Below are positions 5,324-5,757 of a DNA stretch of 5,757 nucleotides, one piece after another (positions within the stretch are counted from its first letter, which is position 1; each line of letters starts with the position of its first letter). The stretch is from Actinomycetota bacterium (lineage in GTDB: Bacteria > Actinomycetota > Acidimicrobiia > Acidimicrobiales > Aldehydirespiratoraceae). The stretch lies in assembly GCA_012271125.1 (NCBI GenBank), contig JAAXHB010000199.1, forward strand, positions 1 through 5,757, in the 5' to 3' direction. The notes under the pieces were generated by a model. That model ran no database searches, had not been told where the DNA came from, and worked only from the letters and a program-made list of their open reading frames with translations. Made by a program: the position numbers and the translations under genes.

Positions 5324-5757
5324 TTAGCTGTGAAAGTCAGCGAACGCTGCTGCTACTTCATCTAGCACAGCGTGGGCGGTTTCTGTCTTGGTGGTGAGTG
5401 GAATATTGCGTCGAGCGCCATCGGAGCGCAAGATTACGACCTCGTTGGTGTCGTGACCGAAGCCGACATCTTGTTTAGCGACGTTGTTAGCCACGATCAG
5501 ATCAAGATTTTTGGACTTGAGCTTGAGGGCGGCGTTTTCTTCGAGGTCTTCGGTTTCGGCGGCGAAGCCAACGAGGACTTGATGCGCGGGTTTAGATGCG
5601 CCGAGGGAGGCGAGGATGTCTGTGGTGTGTTCGAGGGCGACCATGGGGATGCCGTCGGTTTTTTTTATCTTTACGGGACTGGTATCGGCGGGACGGAAGT
5701 CCGCGACAGCGGCTGCCATGATGACGGCGTCGGCGTGAGGGGCTTCGGCAATAACGG
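5324..5757 (-). CDS. coaBC: CoaBC, C-terminal part of the phosphopantothenate-cysteine ligase (CoaB) domain (cut by the window edge)
   Basis: The last 143 residues of a protein that enters from the right edge; the first whole codon is at 5755. It reads HADAVIMAAAVADFRP, then VKIKKTDG with the conserved lysine cluster of CoaB, then GFAAETEDLEENA, KNLDLIVANNV and FGHDTNEVVIL. These are characteristic of the domain that couples 4'-phosphopantothenate to cysteine, normally fused behind the decarboxylase domain CoaC; that half is not in the window. An ATG at 5719 exists but lies inside the conserved motif, so it is not the start. The KIKK lysines are coded by an eight-A run (5666-5659). The gene stops at 5324, 20 bases before metK, a neighbour pair common in actinobacteria. 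Confidence 0.95.
   Translation of the reverse strand, partial: VIAEAPHADAVIMAAAVADFRPADTSPVKIKKTDGIPMVALEHTTDILASLGASKPAHQVLVGFAAETEDLEENAALKLKSKNLDLIVANNVAKQDVGFGHDTNEVVILRSDGARRNIPLTTKTETAHAVLDEVAAAFADFHS

Overview
The window looks like bacterial chromosome from the Actinomycetota. Every gene I can support lies on the minus strand, in the order coaBC - metK - priA - def - fmt - rsmB when read in the direction of transcription (from high to low coordinates). This housekeeping order is typical of actinobacteria. The clearest lineage clue is the primosomal protein: it is a PriA homologue with no Walker A motif, as is known for actinobacterial PriA. Base composition looks only moderately GC-rich by eye, so a mid-GC lineage (for example an uncultured aquatic or Acidimicrobiia-like organism) seems more likely than a classic high-GC actinomycete. 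That narrower placement is a guess.

Layout from right to left: 5757-5324 holds the C-terminal part of the CoaB domain of coaBC, cut by the window edge. metK (5303-4095) follows after 20 bases. Then comes a 379-base gap (4094-3716) with no convincing gene, filled with large imperfect palindromes and two copies of a 32-base direct repeat. priA (3715-2009) follows. A 184-base gap is occupied by a 117-base imperfect palindrome. def (1824-1267), fmt (1271-339) and rsmB (342 to beyond base 1) then overlap each other end to start, so they are probably translationally coupled.

How the genes fit together: Fmt formylates Met-tRNAi and Def removes the formyl group from new proteins, so these two are a functional pair. 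RsmB methylates 16S rRNA using S-adenosylmethionine made by MetK. CoaBC supplies a step of coenzyme A synthesis, and PriA belongs to replication restart. I see no defence system, mobile gene, CRISPR array, tRNA or rRNA gene.

The unusual points are a fmt gene whose only well-placed start codon is ATT, overlapping the def stop; a PriA that has lost the ATPase signature and also half of its usual zinc-binding cysteines; and the repeat- and palindrome-rich spacers, which look like members of dispersed repeat families. Proof of that needs a search of the whole genome.
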